Shown here piece by piece: positions 42,329-50,140 of a DNA stretch of 58,320 nt; within the stretch, counting starts at the first letter, position 1, and every line of letters starts with the position of its first letter. The stretch covers positions 1-58,320 of the forward strand of contig PNOC01000021.1 in the NCBI GenBank assembly GCA_013824615.1, read 5' to 3'. The stretch is from Thermodesulfovibrio sp. (GTDB lineage Bacteria > Nitrospirota > Thermodesulfovibrionia > Thermodesulfovibrionales > UBA6898). The notes under the pieces are model-generated. The model made no database searches, was not told the origin of the DNA, and saw only the letters and a program-made list of their open reading frames with translations. The position numbers were made by a program, and so were the translations under genes.

Positions 42329-43426
42329 TCAATTTATGTACTCTTTCTTCGCCATATTTCCGAGAGATGTCAGGATCTCATAGGGGATCGTCCCGGCACG
42401 ACCCGCCAGTTCCGCCGCACTGATAGTCTCTCCGCACTGCTGTCCGAGGACAACCACCTCATCTCCTTCAGCAGCACCGTCGACACCAGTCACATCGATC
42501 ATGGTCAGGTCCATACAGACGCGGCCGACAACCGGAACGCGCACGCCCCGCACCAGCATCACGCCATTGTTCGAAAAATATCTGCTGAAGCCGTCGGCAT
42601 AGCCGATCGGGACAACGGCAATAATGCTGGGCTTCTTCGTCACAAACGTCCTTCCGTACCCCACCGGAGAACCTGCTGCAAGGTTACGTATTGCGAGGAC
42701 CTTTGTGCTGAGCTTCATCAGAGGCCGGAGACCGCACTGCGTCTCCAGGGGAGAATAACCGTAGAGGAGGAGGCCGGGTCTGACCGCGTCAAAGCCCTCA
42801 AGAGGAAGTGAGAGTGAAGCCGCACTGTTGGCCATATGGCAGATAACAGCCTTACCAATACGACCCGAGAGTTCCTGCCTGATCTTCTGGAAAATCCCGA
42901 TCTGCTTTTCAGCATAGGACCGGTCCGCAAGATCTGCTTCGGAAAAGTGGCTCATCAGACCGGCAATCTCAACCCCCGGCAGTTCGACAATAGAAAGAAC
43001 GTCAGAAACCGCCTGATCCGCGCTGAGCCCGACCCTGCCCATGCCGGTGTCTATCTTCAGATGCACCGGCAGACGACACCCTCTGCTCACTGCTTCATTC
43101 GAGAGCCGCAGAGCTGTCCGACGGTCATGTATCACCGGGGTCAGGTCAAAGGCAAAATAATCCTCCATGTCACCGCGGTCAAAAAGCACCAGAATCGGGA
43201 CTCTGATACCGCCTTCCCTGAGTTTCCTGGCTTCGCCGGTAAAAGCCACCGCCAGCATCGCAACGCCTGCATCCTGCAGTCGCTGAGCAACGGGAACTGC
43301 ACCGTGGCCATAGGCATCTGCCTTAACAACGGCGATAACCGGCTTTTCGCTGGTGATATTCCTGAGGATAGAGAGGTTATGCTGCAGAGCGGAAAGGTCT
43401 ATTTCAGCTATAGGGCCCCTGTTCAC
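42329..43426 (-). CDS. alr: Alanine racemase
   Basis: This 365-residue PLP enzyme makes D-alanine for peptidoglycan. The PLP lysine lies in AVVKADAYGHG (about 30-40), and the second catalytic residue is in the C-terminal barrel (VVPIGYADGFSRYF). The segments PVHLKIDTGMGRVG and GRVCMDLTMIDVT are diagnostic. It follows tatA by 1 base and is followed by gspE, all leftward. Confidence 0.95.
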   Translation of the reverse strand: MNRGPIAEIDLSALQHNLSILRNITSEKPVIAVVKADAYGHGAVPVAQRLQDAGVAMLAVAFTGEARKLREGGIRVPILVLFDRGDMEDYFAFDLTPVIHDRRTALRLSNEAVSRGCRLPVHLKIDTGMGRVGLSADQAVSDVLSIVELPGVEIAGLMSHFSEADLADRSYAEKQIGIFQKIRQELSGRIGKAVICHMANSAASLSLPLEGFDAVRPGLLLYGYSPLETQCGLRPLMKLSTKVLAIRNLAAGSPVGYGRTFVTKKPSIIAVVPIGYADGFSRYFSNNGVMLVRGVRVPVVGRVCMDLTMIDVTGVDGAAEGDEVVVLGQQCGETISAAELAGRAGTIPYEILTSLGNMAKKEYIN

Positions 43427-43427
43427 C

Positions 43428-43637
43428 TTAGGCTTTTTCGTCGCCTCCCTTGGGCTCTTCTTTTGTTACGCCTTTCTTGGGAGTGACGTCAATCTCATCA
43501 GCATCACTTGTCGCCTTCTTGAAATTCTTGATGGCCTGGCCGATCCCCTTCCCCATCTCGGGCAGCTTGCTTGCACCAAAAAGAACCATAACAATAACGA
43601 GAATGATCAGAAGTTCAGGCATTCCTAATCCAAACAT
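43428..43637 (-). CDS. tatA: Twin-arginine translocase subunit TatA/E
   Basis: The 69-residue protein has one N-terminal membrane helix ([20 protein letters not shown]) followed by [21 protein letters not shown], the hallmark of TatA, then an acidic/basic tail rich in Lys, Asp and Glu. A strong GGAGG ribosome binding site precedes the ATG. It is translated ahead of alr. No tatB or tatC is nearby. Confidence 0.93.
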   Translation of the reverse strand: MFGLGMPELLIILVIVMVLFGASKLPEMGKGIGQAIKNFKKATSDADEIDVTPKKGVTKEEPKGGDEKA

Positions 43638-43667
43638 GGCTTACCTCCTTTGTTGGTAAAACGCCTC

Positions 43668-43703
43668 ATGCAGGGTAATCTATGGTTACCATAATCCCTG
43701 CAT
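43668..43703. promoter_or_regulatory. Inverted repeat upstream of tatA
   Basis: ATGCAGGG (43668-43675) and CCCTGCAT (43696-43703) flank an inner palindrome ATGGTTACCAT. It sits 30 bases upstream of tatA. It may be an operator or an RNA hairpin in the tatA leader. Confidence 0.4.
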
Positions 43704-43708
43704 AATCA

Positions 43709-43741
43709 ATGCTCACGTATTAGTTTATTCAATATGAGCAT
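43709..43741. promoter_or_regulatory. Second inverted repeat in the tatA-6S spacer
   Basis: ATGCTCA (43709-43715) and TGAGCAT (43735-43741) are perfect 7-base arms around an A/T-rich 19-base spacer. It is adjacent to the repeat at 43668 and about 40 bases upstream of the -35 of the 6S RNA. Confidence 0.35.
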
Positions 43742-43783
43742 TCAATAACAAGCTAAAACGTGTCGGTCTGAAAGAATTTTCTC

Positions 43784-43813
43784 TTGCTGAAACACCCCCC
43801 GTTCTGCTATAAA
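43784..43813 (+). promoter_or_regulatory. Promoter of the 6S RNA
   Basis: TTGCTG (43784-43789), 18 bases, TATAAA (43808-43813), giving a start near 43820. A small hairpin (GGTAC-GTAAA-GTACC, 43832-43846) follows and may be trimmed with the mature 5' end. Confidence 0.45.
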
Positions 43814-43845
43814 TATAGTTAGGAATAAATCGGTACGTAAAGTAC

Positions 43846-44018
43846 CTGCCCTGTAGGTGATATGTGAAAAAGTTGATCCGGCAAATTAGATCTTTTGGGA
43901 GCCAGCGTGAGCTGCTGGTGTGCATGTTGCTCTTGCGGCAAAAGCCTGAAGGCATCTCTATGGCACCCACCTATACCTTAATAGGCGGATCTGATTCTTC
44001 ACATACACGACAGGGCGG
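43846..44018 (+). ncRNA. ssrS: 6S RNA (SsrS), RNA polymerase mimic
   Basis: The segment folds into one long irregular rod. GCCCTGT (43848-43854) pairs with ACAGGGC (44010-44016), TATGTGAA (43861-43868) with TTCACATA (43998-44005), GATCCG (43875-43880) with CGGATC (43986-43991), and, beyond a large open region, GGTG (43917-43920) with CACC (43968-43971), ATGTT (43924-43928) with GGCAT (43951-43955), and the apical GCTCTTG with CAAAAGC. The 3' part reads like the E. coli 6S region (GGTGxGCATG, AAGCCT). The rod with a central bubble is the 6S shape, and rarA lies next to 6S in several other bacteria. It binds sigma70 holoenzyme. The ends are approximate. Confidence 0.8.
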
Positions 44019-44118
44019 GGTCTTCATATCATTTTTCACTACTCTATTACAGCTGGCATCTATGGGTTCAGTCCTTTTGGAAGAGAAGATCGGTCGTTAC
44101 AAAGAAAAAAGTGCAAGC

Positions 44119-44141
44119 AGGCCTGCAGGGTCGGGCCTTTT
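44119..44141 (+). terminator. Weak terminator-like hairpin after the 6S RNA
   Basis: AGGCC (44119-44123) and GGCCT (44134-44138) are followed by TTT. The stem is short, so termination is uncertain. It separates the 6S RNA from rarA. Confidence 0.3.
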
Positions 44142-44209
44142 CATACATCCTTATCAACCGTTATTGTACATTTTTCGAGATTTCTCGCATCCAAAAGTCC
44201 TGTCCGTAG

Positions 44210-44231
44210 AATAGTCCGGCACGGGACTATT
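44210..44231 (+). promoter_or_regulatory. Hairpin just before the rarA start codon
   Basis: AATAGTCC (44210-44217) and GGACTATT (44224-44231) form a perfect 8-bp stem only three bases before the TTG at 44235. The only Shine-Dalgarno-like bases (GGGA) lie in its 3' arm, so folding would hide them. Confidence 0.45.
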
Positions 44232-44234
44232 TAC

Positions 44235-45515
44235 TTGGAACTGTTTAAGACTGAAAAAGGGACACCCCCGCTTGCCTGGCGCATGCAGCCGGAGGATTTT
44301 GCTGATTTTCTCGGCCAGCAGCATCTGCTTGGCCTGCATAAACCGCTCCGTCGACTGATCGATGACGACAAGCTTGTCTCGATAATCCTGTACGGTCCTC
44401 CGGGTACCGGGAAAACAGCCCTTGCCCATATCATTGCCAGAAAAACCAGGGCTGATTTCATCTCCCTTAACGCTGTTACCGCCGGAATCAAGGACATCAG
44501 GGATGCCGTGGCCTCGCACCGCGGCAGCAGAAAAGTCCTTTTTATCGATGAAATTCACCGCTTTAACAAGATACAGCAGGATGCACTTCTGCCGCATATT
44601 GAACAGGGAGAGGTCATCCTTATCGGGGCCTCGACCCAGAACCCATTTTTTGCCCTTGTTCCCGCGCTCTCTTCACGGTCGCAGATATTTCAGTTCTCCC
44701 CGCTTTCTCCTGAGGATCTCAAAACGCTCCTCAGCCGGGCAGTCAACAGTTCGCGCGGCCTCGGCAACAGCAGGGTCCTGATCGATGAAGAAGGGTCCGC
44801 CCTCATCGCCTCGCTGGCGGGGGGGGATGCGCGCAAGGCCCTCAACATACTTGAACTCTCTTTCCTTGCCTCAGCCGGGCCTGATGCAGATGCCTGCCAC
44901 ATCACCGCAGCGCTCATCCGTGAGGTATCACAAAGCAAAGCCCTGTATTATGATGAAGACGATCACTACAACACTATTTCGGCCTTTATCAAAAGCATGC
45001 GTGGTTCTGATCCTGATGCAGCCGTCTACTGGCTCGCCCGCATGGTCGAGTCCGGAGAAGACCCGCTGTTTATCGCACGGAGAATCGTTATCTGCGCCGC
45101 TGAAGACGTAGGCAACGCCGACCCCCAGGCCCTGACGCTCGCAGTCTCGGCCATGCAGGCCGTGGAACGGATAGGCATGCCGGAAGGACGCATTCCCCTG
45201 GCCCAGGCCGCTATCTATATCGCAGCCGCGCCGAAAAGCAACGCTGCCTATTTGGCTATTGACAGCGCCATAAGAGAAATTAAGACCTCCCCGCTTCAGG
45301 AAGTCCCGGCACATCTCCGCGATGCCAGTTACTCCGGGGCAAAGAGACTCGGGGCGGGGGTTGGTTATCAATATCCCCATAATTTTCCCGGGCACCATAT
45401 CGCACAGAATTATCTGCCTGTGGCACGTTCATTTTACTCACCCAGTACTGAAGGTTATGAAAAAATCATTCAATCAAGGCTGCACAAAAGGAGGACCAAC
45501 CCAGATGTTAAATAA
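44235..45515 (+). CDS. rarA: Replication-associated recombination protein A (RarA/MgsA)
   Basis: The 426-residue AAA+ ATPase acts at stalled replication forks. It has [32 protein letters not shown] at its N-terminus, Walker [15 protein letters not shown], Walker [11 protein letters not shown], sensor 1 GASTQNPFF and arginine region SRSQIFQF. The C-terminal part ([18 protein letters not shown]) is the tetramerisation and clamp region. Start is a TTG at 44235 matching the family N-terminus. It overlaps rny by 11 bases. Confidence 0.95.
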   Translation: MELFKTEKGTPPLAWRMQPEDFADFLGQQHLLGLHKPLRRLIDDDKLVSIILYGPPGTGKTALAHIIARKTRADFISLNAVTAGIKDIRDAVASHRGSRKVLFIDEIHRFNKIQQDALLPHIEQGEVILIGASTQNPFFALVPALSSRSQIFQFSPLSPEDLKTLLSRAVNSSRGLGNSRVLIDEEGSALIASLAGGDARKALNILELSFLASAGPDADACHITAALIREVSQSKALYYDEDDHYNTISAFIKSMRGSDPDAAVYWLARMVESGEDPLFIARRIVICAAEDVGNADPQALTLAVSAMQAVERIGMPEGRIPLAQAAIYIAAAPKSNAAYLAIDSAIREIKTSPLQEVPAHLRDASYSGAKRLGAGVGYQYPHNFPGHHIAQNYLPVARSFYSPSTEGYEKIIQSRLHKRRTNPDVK

Positions 45516-47070
45516 CATGGAGTATCTGCTGATAGCGATCGCTGTCGGCGTTGTAACCGGTCTGCTTCTGAGCCTTTTCTACAGGAAGGCTTTACAGGGC
45601 CAGAAGGAAACCATTGACCGGGAAAAGAAAAGGGCTTCCGAAGATGCGCTGAAGGAATCTGAAACGCTGCGCAAGGAAGCTGCCCTTGAAGCAAAAGACA
45701 TCATTTACCAGGCCAAGACTGACGCAGAAAAAGAGCTGAGGGAGCGCAAGACAGAACTCAATCAGCTCGAAAAAAGACTGCGGCAGAAGGAAGAGTCAAT
45801 CGAGCGGAAGTTCGACCTGATTGACAAACGCGACCATGAACTGAGCAGACGTGAAAAAGAGACCGGCGTACGTGAAAAGGCCACTCAGGACAAGGAGGCC
45901 CGGTATACCGAACTGGTCAGTGAACAGACGGCGCTCCTTGAAAAACTCTCCGGGATTACGGCTGCCGAGGCAAAAGAGGAGCTCCTCAGAAGGACCGAGG
46001 AGGAGGCCCGCTTTGAGATCGCCAAGGTGATCAAGAGGATTGAAGACGAGACCAAAGAAAATGCCGAAAAAAAGGCGAAGGAAATCATCGGTACTGCCAT
46101 CCAGCGTTACGCCAGCGACTATGTAGCAGACGCCACGGTAACAGCAGTGAGTCTTCCGAACGATGAAATGAAGGGCAGGATCATCGGCCGCGAAGGCAGG
46201 AACATCCGCGCACTTGAAGCAGCCACCGGGGTTGACCTGATTGTTGACGACACGCCTGAAATGGTCACCCTTTCTGGCTTTGACCCCGTCAGACGCGAGG
46301 TAGCCCGCCTTTCACTGGAGCGGCTGATCACCGACGGCAGAATCCACCCGACACGGATTGAGGAGATCGTCGAAAAGGTGAAGAAGGAAGTCGACAACAA
46401 TATCAGGGAAGAAGGAGAAAAAGCGGCTTTTGACCTGGGACTCTCCGGTATCCATCCGGAACTTATCCGGGTCCTCGGCCGCCTGAAATACCGGACCTCC
46501 TATGGGCAGAACGTGCTGGAGCACTCGCGCGAGGTCGCCTATTTTGCCGGCATGATGGCAAGCGAACTCGGGGTGGATCCGAAGCTCGCAAAGAGGGCAG
46601 GCCTGCTCCACGACATCGGGAAGGCGGTTGACCACGAAATCGAGGGCACGCACCAGGAAATCGGTGCGAACCTTGCCCGGAAATTCGGAGAGAACAACAA
46701 GGTCATCAACGCCATCATGGTCCATCACGGCGAAGGAGACCCGATTACCGTCGAAGCAGCGCTTGTCGCTGCTGCCGATGCGCTCTCTGCTGCACGTCCC
46801 GGCGTCAGGCGTGAAAGCATCGAACATTATCTGAAGAGGCTTGAAGAGCTTGAGAAGATGGCCCTCTCCTTCAAGGGAGTCGAGAAGTGCTACGCCATAC
46901 AGGCAGGCAGGGAGATCCGGATCATCGTTAAGCCTGAAGAAGTCAACGACGAACTCTCGGCGATGGTCGCCCGCGATCTCGCCAAGAAGATAGAGGCTGA
47001 AATGTCCTATCCCGGCCAGATAAAGGTCACGGTAATCAGGGAGTCCCGTCATGTGGAGTATGCCAAATAA
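45505..47070 (+). CDS. rny: Ribonuclease Y
   Basis: The 521-residue membrane-anchored endoribonuclease starts RNA decay. An N-terminal membrane helix (about 5-25) leads into a long coiled coil (about 30-190), then a KH domain with [20 protein letters not shown], and an HD domain with [12 protein letters not shown] (catalytic His-Asp). The ATG at 45505 has an AAGGAGG ribosome binding site (45488-45494), 11 bases inside rarA. It is followed 3 bases later by ymdB. Confidence 0.95.
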   Translation: MLNNMEYLLIAIAVGVVTGLLLSLFYRKALQGQKETIDREKKRASEDALKESETLRKEAALEAKDIIYQAKTDAEKELRERKTELNQLEKRLRQKEESIERKFDLIDKRDHELSRREKETGVREKATQDKEARYTELVSEQTALLEKLSGITAAEAKEELLRRTEEEARFEIAKVIKRIEDETKENAEKKAKEIIGTAIQRYASDYVADATVTAVSLPNDEMKGRIIGREGRNIRALEAATGVDLIVDDTPEMVTLSGFDPVRREVARLSLERLITDGRIHPTRIEEIVEKVKKEVDNNIREEGEKAAFDLGLSGIHPELIRVLGRLKYRTSYGQNVLEHSREVAYFAGMMASELGVDPKLAKRAGLLHDIGKAVDHEIEGTHQEIGANLARKFGENNKVINAIMVHHGEGDPITVEAALVAAADALSAARPGVRRESIEHYLKRLEELEKMALSFKGVEKCYAIQAGREIRIIVKPEEVNDELSAMVARDLAKKIEAEMSYPGQIKVTVIRESRHVEYAK

Positions 47071-47073
47071 GCG

Positions 47074-47856
47074 ATGAAGATACTTTTTATCGGCGACATC
47101 GTCGGCAAGACCGGCAGGAATGCTGTCAAAGCACTCCTGCCGAGTCTTGTCGATAAATATAAAATCGGCGTGGTCATAGCCAATGCCGAGAATATTGCAG
47201 GGGGTTTTGGCCTGACCGAGCAATTGGTCGCTGAACTCTTCAGGATGGGGGTGCATGTCATCACCACCGGCAACCATGTCTGGGACAAAAAGGATTTTGT
47301 GCAGTATATCGTAAAGGACAACCGGGTCCTCAGGCCGATGAACTATCCGCCGGGGGTGCCCGGGGCCGGAAGCATTGTCGTTAACACACCGGGAGGCATC
47401 AAGATAGGTGTTATCAACATCTCAGGGCGGGTCTTTATGATGGGGATGGACTGTCCATTCAGGACTATTGGCCCTGAGATTGAGAGAATGACACAGGAGA
47501 CGAATATCATTATTGTCGATATGCATGCCGAGGCCACCTCTGAAAAGATAGCGCTTGGGTACTATCTCGACGGGAAAGTAAGCGCGGTAATCGGCACGCA
47601 TACCCATGTACAGACCGCCGATGAAAAAATACTGGCAAACGGCACCGCCTATATCACAGACGCCGGCATGACCGGGCCGGCACATTCAGTAATCGGCATG
47701 GAGGTAAACCAGATTATTCAGCGCTTCCTGACAAGTATGCCGGCCAGGTTCGAGACTGCTCCGGGTGGGGCAATTCTCTCAGGCGTCGTGGTTGAGGTCA
47801 ACGATGAGACCGGCAGATCAACGGGGATACAACGGGTGCAACTCTCTCACGAATAG
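47074..47856 (+). CDS. ymdB: YmdB-type metallophosphoesterase
   Basis: This 260-residue binuclear-metal phosphodiesterase (TIGR00282) hydrolyses 2',3'-cyclic nucleotides in Bacillus YmdB. Metal-binding motifs are FIGDIVGKTGRN, NAENIAGGFG, TGNHVWDK, and VDMHAEATSEK with GTHTHVQTAD. It follows rny by 3 bases, the usual rny-ymdB pairing, which supports a shared role in RNA turnover. Confidence 0.93.
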   Translation: MKILFIGDIVGKTGRNAVKALLPSLVDKYKIGVVIANAENIAGGFGLTEQLVAELFRMGVHVITTGNHVWDKKDFVQYIVKDNRVLRPMNYPPGVPGAGSIVVNTPGGIKIGVINISGRVFMMGMDCPFRTIGPEIERMTQETNIIIVDMHAEATSEKIALGYYLDGKVSAVIGTHTHVQTADEKILANGTAYITDAGMTGPAHSVIGMEVNQIIQRFLTSMPARFETAPGGAILSGVVVEVNDETGRSTGIQRVQLSHE

Positions 47857-47870
47857 TAAGGTCCCGGCCT

Positions 47871-48506
47871 TTATCCCGGATACCCTTTTGATATTTTCCG
47901 GGTATCCACCCCGCGATATCTTCCGCCCCTGAGCTGCTCAACCAGATTTTCAGGGGTGACCGGAGCGTCGAATTCTGTATAGCAGGCACCGACATCAGCC
48001 GGCTCATGCGCATCAGATCCCCCCGTAAAGGGAAGACCCAGGGCACGGGCCGCTTCAATTGCCCTGACGTTATAGCTCGCCATATTGCAGCCGTTATACC
48101 CTTCGACAGCGCAGATGCCTTTGACCTGCCGTATGCCGTCCCCGAGGCTGTTTCCGAGGCGATAGGGATGCGACGGGATTACCACACCGCCGGCACGGAC
48201 CACAGCCCTGACCACCTCCCCGGCAGAAAGGCCTTTTAGTCCCATGCCATCAGTGTTGACCCCGAAAACCAGGCAATGCCCATCAGCTGTGGAAAATTCC
48301 ACCCCCCTGAAGATGACGATCCGGTCTCTGTATTTCAGGCACAACTGTTCGGCAAACTCAGAGGCTTCGTAGTAGTAATGCTCGGTGAAGGCTATCCCCT
48401 GAAGGTTGCGGCCGATCGCCTGAACAACAGCCTCCTCGGGGTCCGCACTGTTGTCCCCGCTGTGGCGTGTATGGACGTGAAGATCAAGTTTAAAGGGTGT
48501 CATCAA
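47871..48506 (-). CDS. PHP-domain phosphoesterase
   Basis: The 211-residue protein has the metal-binding PHP motifs KLDLHVHTRHSGDNS, FTEHYYY, EFSTADGH, VVIPSHPYR and GGSDAHEPADVG. It is a stand-alone PHP domain resembling the histidinol-phosphatase or nucleotidase branch; the substrate cannot be told. It converges with ymdB (14-base gap). Confidence 0.9.
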   Translation of the reverse strand: MMTPFKLDLHVHTRHSGDNSADPEEAVVQAIGRNLQGIAFTEHYYYEASEFAEQLCLKYRDRIVIFRGVEFSTADGHCLVFGVNTDGMGLKGLSAGEVVRAVVRAGGVVIPSHPYRLGNSLGDGIRQVKGICAVEGYNGCNMASYNVRAIEAARALGLPFTGGSDAHEPADVGACYTEFDAPVTPENLVEQLRGGRYRGVDTRKISKGYPG

Positions 48507-48544
48507 AAAAAACAGGCCCTCCCCGCAGCAGCGAAAAGGGCCTG
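48505..48544 (-). terminator. Intrinsic terminator of the Ig-like lipoprotein gene
   Basis: On the reverse strand CAGGCCCT (48537-48544) pairs with AGGGCCTG (48513-48520), followed by a run of eight T. It ends transcription of the leftward gene at 48558. It reaches the start of the PHP gene, which must therefore have its own start of transcription or rely on read-through. Confidence 0.85.
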
Positions 48545-48557
48545 AATCCTGAATAGT

Positions 48558-49481
48558 TTATGGGTCAAAGAGAGTCGTTGTCCCGCTGATGTTGTCGAGG
48601 ACTGCAGTTATTATGGTAAGACCGACCAGGTGGTCGGTCAGTGCCAGCCCCTTCGTCCCCGGGGTATTGCTGATCGTGGCTATCTCCGGTCTCGAAGAAC
48701 TCCAGGCAGCCAGTTCCGTTATGTTGCGGGTAGAACCGTCAGAGTACGTACCGGTTGCCGTATACTGAATCGTCGTACTGAAACTTGCCAGGAGGTCAGC
48801 CGGGGTAACCTTTATTGACACCAGGGTCACCGATGGTGGCGGTGGTGGTGGCGGTGGCGGAACTGTTACCGTCAGGATTGCTGTGTCTGACAGCTGACCT
48901 GACGTTGCCGCAACAGTGGTCACTCCAGCGGCAACAGCAGTGGCACGCCCCCTTGTACCCGCAGTATTACTGATCGTGGCAACAGCCTCAGTCAGGGAAC
49001 TCCAGGTAACAATTTCGGTTAAATCCAGTGTCGTATCATCTGAATATGTTCCTGTTGCCGTGAACTGTTGGGCAGTTCCTGCCGCGAGTGTCTGAGTCTG
49101 CGGCGTTACCACAAGCGACACGAGGTTCGGCACAACGGTCAAAGCAGCGGTACCGGAAATGCTGCCCGAGGTTGCTGTAATGGTTGTCGCGCCCGTAAAA
49201 ATACCGGAGGCCCTTCCTTCTGTGCCCGTGGCGTTGCTGATTGTTGCGGCAGTCTGCTGTGAGGAACTCCATGTCACCAGCTTCGTAAGGTCCTGGGTTG
49301 TGCTGTCAGAAAAAGTCCCGGTCGCCGTATACTGCTGAGTGGCTCCCATCGCAAGGGTCTGAGTCTCAGGGGTAACGGCAATGGAGACCAGCGACAGATC
49401 ACTGCCCCCGCAACCGCAGCCTGCCAGCATCACCGGCAATAGCAGCAGCGCAATCACTGCCAGAAAATATCTTTTCATCAC
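48558..49481 (-). CDS. Ig-like (Big_2) repeat lipoprotein
   Basis: The 307-residue protein has a lipoprotein signal (LLLLPVMLAGCGCGGS, lipobox Cys near residue 22) followed by three Big_2-type immunoglobulin-like repeats of about 85-90 residues. Each reads VSIxVTPxxxxL...QYTATGTYSD...WSS...ATISNTxGTxGxA...TITA. A run of nine prolines sits between the second and third repeat. The third repeat is less conserved. It is an outer-membrane or surface-anchored protein of unknown role; the repeats are also similar at DNA level, so copy number could vary. Confidence 0.9.
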   Translation of the reverse strand: MMKRYFLAVIALLLLPVMLAGCGCGGSDLSLVSIAVTPETQTLAMGATQQYTATGTFSDSTTQDLTKLVTWSSSQQTAATISNATGTEGRASGIFTGATTITATSGSISGTAALTVVPNLVSLVVTPQTQTLAAGTAQQFTATGTYSDDTTLDLTEIVTWSSLTEAVATISNTAGTRGRATAVAAGVTTVAATSGQLSDTAILTVTVPPPPPPPPPSVTLVSIKVTPADLLASFSTTIQYTATGTYSDGSTRNITELAAWSSSRPEIATISNTPGTKGLALTDHLVGLTIITAVLDNISGTTTLFDP

Positions 49482-49634
49482 TCTACGTCCTCCTTATGCA
49501 AGTTCACTGAGGTCCCGCCCCATCCGTGTAAAACTCCCCAATCGGATCTGTCAGATATAATAAACTTCAGTACCAACAGAGTCAATAATAATCAGTGAAC
49601 GAGATGAAAAACAGCGAAGCCCTGCATTTTTTTC

Positions 49635-49663
49635 TTGACAGAATATTCCTTTCAGGATAATAT
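49635..49663 (+). promoter_or_regulatory. Near-consensus promoter of the Rrf2 gene
   Basis: TTGACA (49635-49640), 17 bases, TAATAT (49658-49663). The start would be near 49670 and the ATG is at 49676, so the leader is about 6 bases with no ribosome binding site. The spacer has ATTCC-TTTCA-GGAT dyad symmetry (49645-49658) that could be bound by the Rrf2 protein itself. Confidence 0.6.
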
Positions 49664-49675
49664 CAGTCCTGTATA

Positions 49676-50083
49676 ATGGAAATTACCCAAGAAACGGATT
49701 ATGCAGTCAGGTGCATCCTCTATCTTTCGAGATATGCCGGCGAAACGCCGATCATGATCGAGACGATCTCGGAGGAGATGCGCATCCCCCGCAGCTTTCT
49801 GGCAAAAATACTTCAGCGGCTGGCAAAGGCAGGAATTGTACAGTCCTTCAGAGGAGTGAAAGGCGGCTTTCAATTGAAACGCCCTCCGTCTGCCATAAGC
49901 CTGCTGGATGTGGTGGAGGCCATCGAAGGGCCTGTCGCCATGAACCGCTGCACCATAGATCCTCAGCGGTGCGACCTCAGCGGTGCCTGCACTGTCCACC
50001 CGGTATGGCAGACCCTGCAGGCACTTGTGGTTGATTATCTTGGAAAGACCACATTCGATACCATGATGCAATGCAGGAAATAA
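49676..50083 (+). CDS. Rrf2-family transcription regulator with three cysteines
   Basis: This 135-residue winged-helix protein is of the Rrf2/IscR type: EITQETDYAVRCILYLSR, then the recognition helix region ISEEMRIPRSFLAKILQRLAKAGIV, and SFRGVKGGFQL. Cysteines at 92, 99 and 105 are spaced close to the Fe-S ligands of IscR/NsrR (IscR has 92, 98, 104), so it probably carries an iron-sulfur cluster. It lies directly upstream of ccoN in the same direction and is a good candidate regulator of the oxidase operon. Confidence 0.92.
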   Translation: MEITQETDYAVRCILYLSRYAGETPIMIETISEEMRIPRSFLAKILQRLAKAGIVQSFRGVKGGFQLKRPPSAISLLDVVEAIEGPVAMNRCTIDPQRCDLSGACTVHPVWQTLQALVVDYLGKTTFDTMMQCRK

Positions 50084-50094
50084 TGTGCTACAAC

Positions 50095-50110
50095 TTATTT
50101 AGAGAAATAA
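50095..50110 (+). promoter_or_regulatory. Palindrome upstream of ccoN
   Basis: TTATTT-AGAG-AAATAA is a perfect 6-bp dyad ending 30 bases before the ccoN ATG. The spacer from the Rrf2 stop is only 57 bases, so it could be an operator for the oxidase operon. It is not a canonical FNR box. Confidence 0.4.
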
Positions 50111-50140
50111 TCATTCAATACTTTTCAGGAGGAGAGAAAC

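Noticed and set aside
43725-43970. 81-residue leftward open frame in the same space
   Set aside because: It runs through the 6S RNA and its promoter; no supporting signal.
43864-44214. 116-residue rightward open frame in the tatA-rarA space
   Set aside because: It lies over the 6S RNA, whose paired arms explain the sequence; the product has no domain and no ribosome binding site.
46312-47277. 321-residue open frame antisense to rny and ymdB
   Set aside because: It crosses two well-supported genes and has no recognisable domain.
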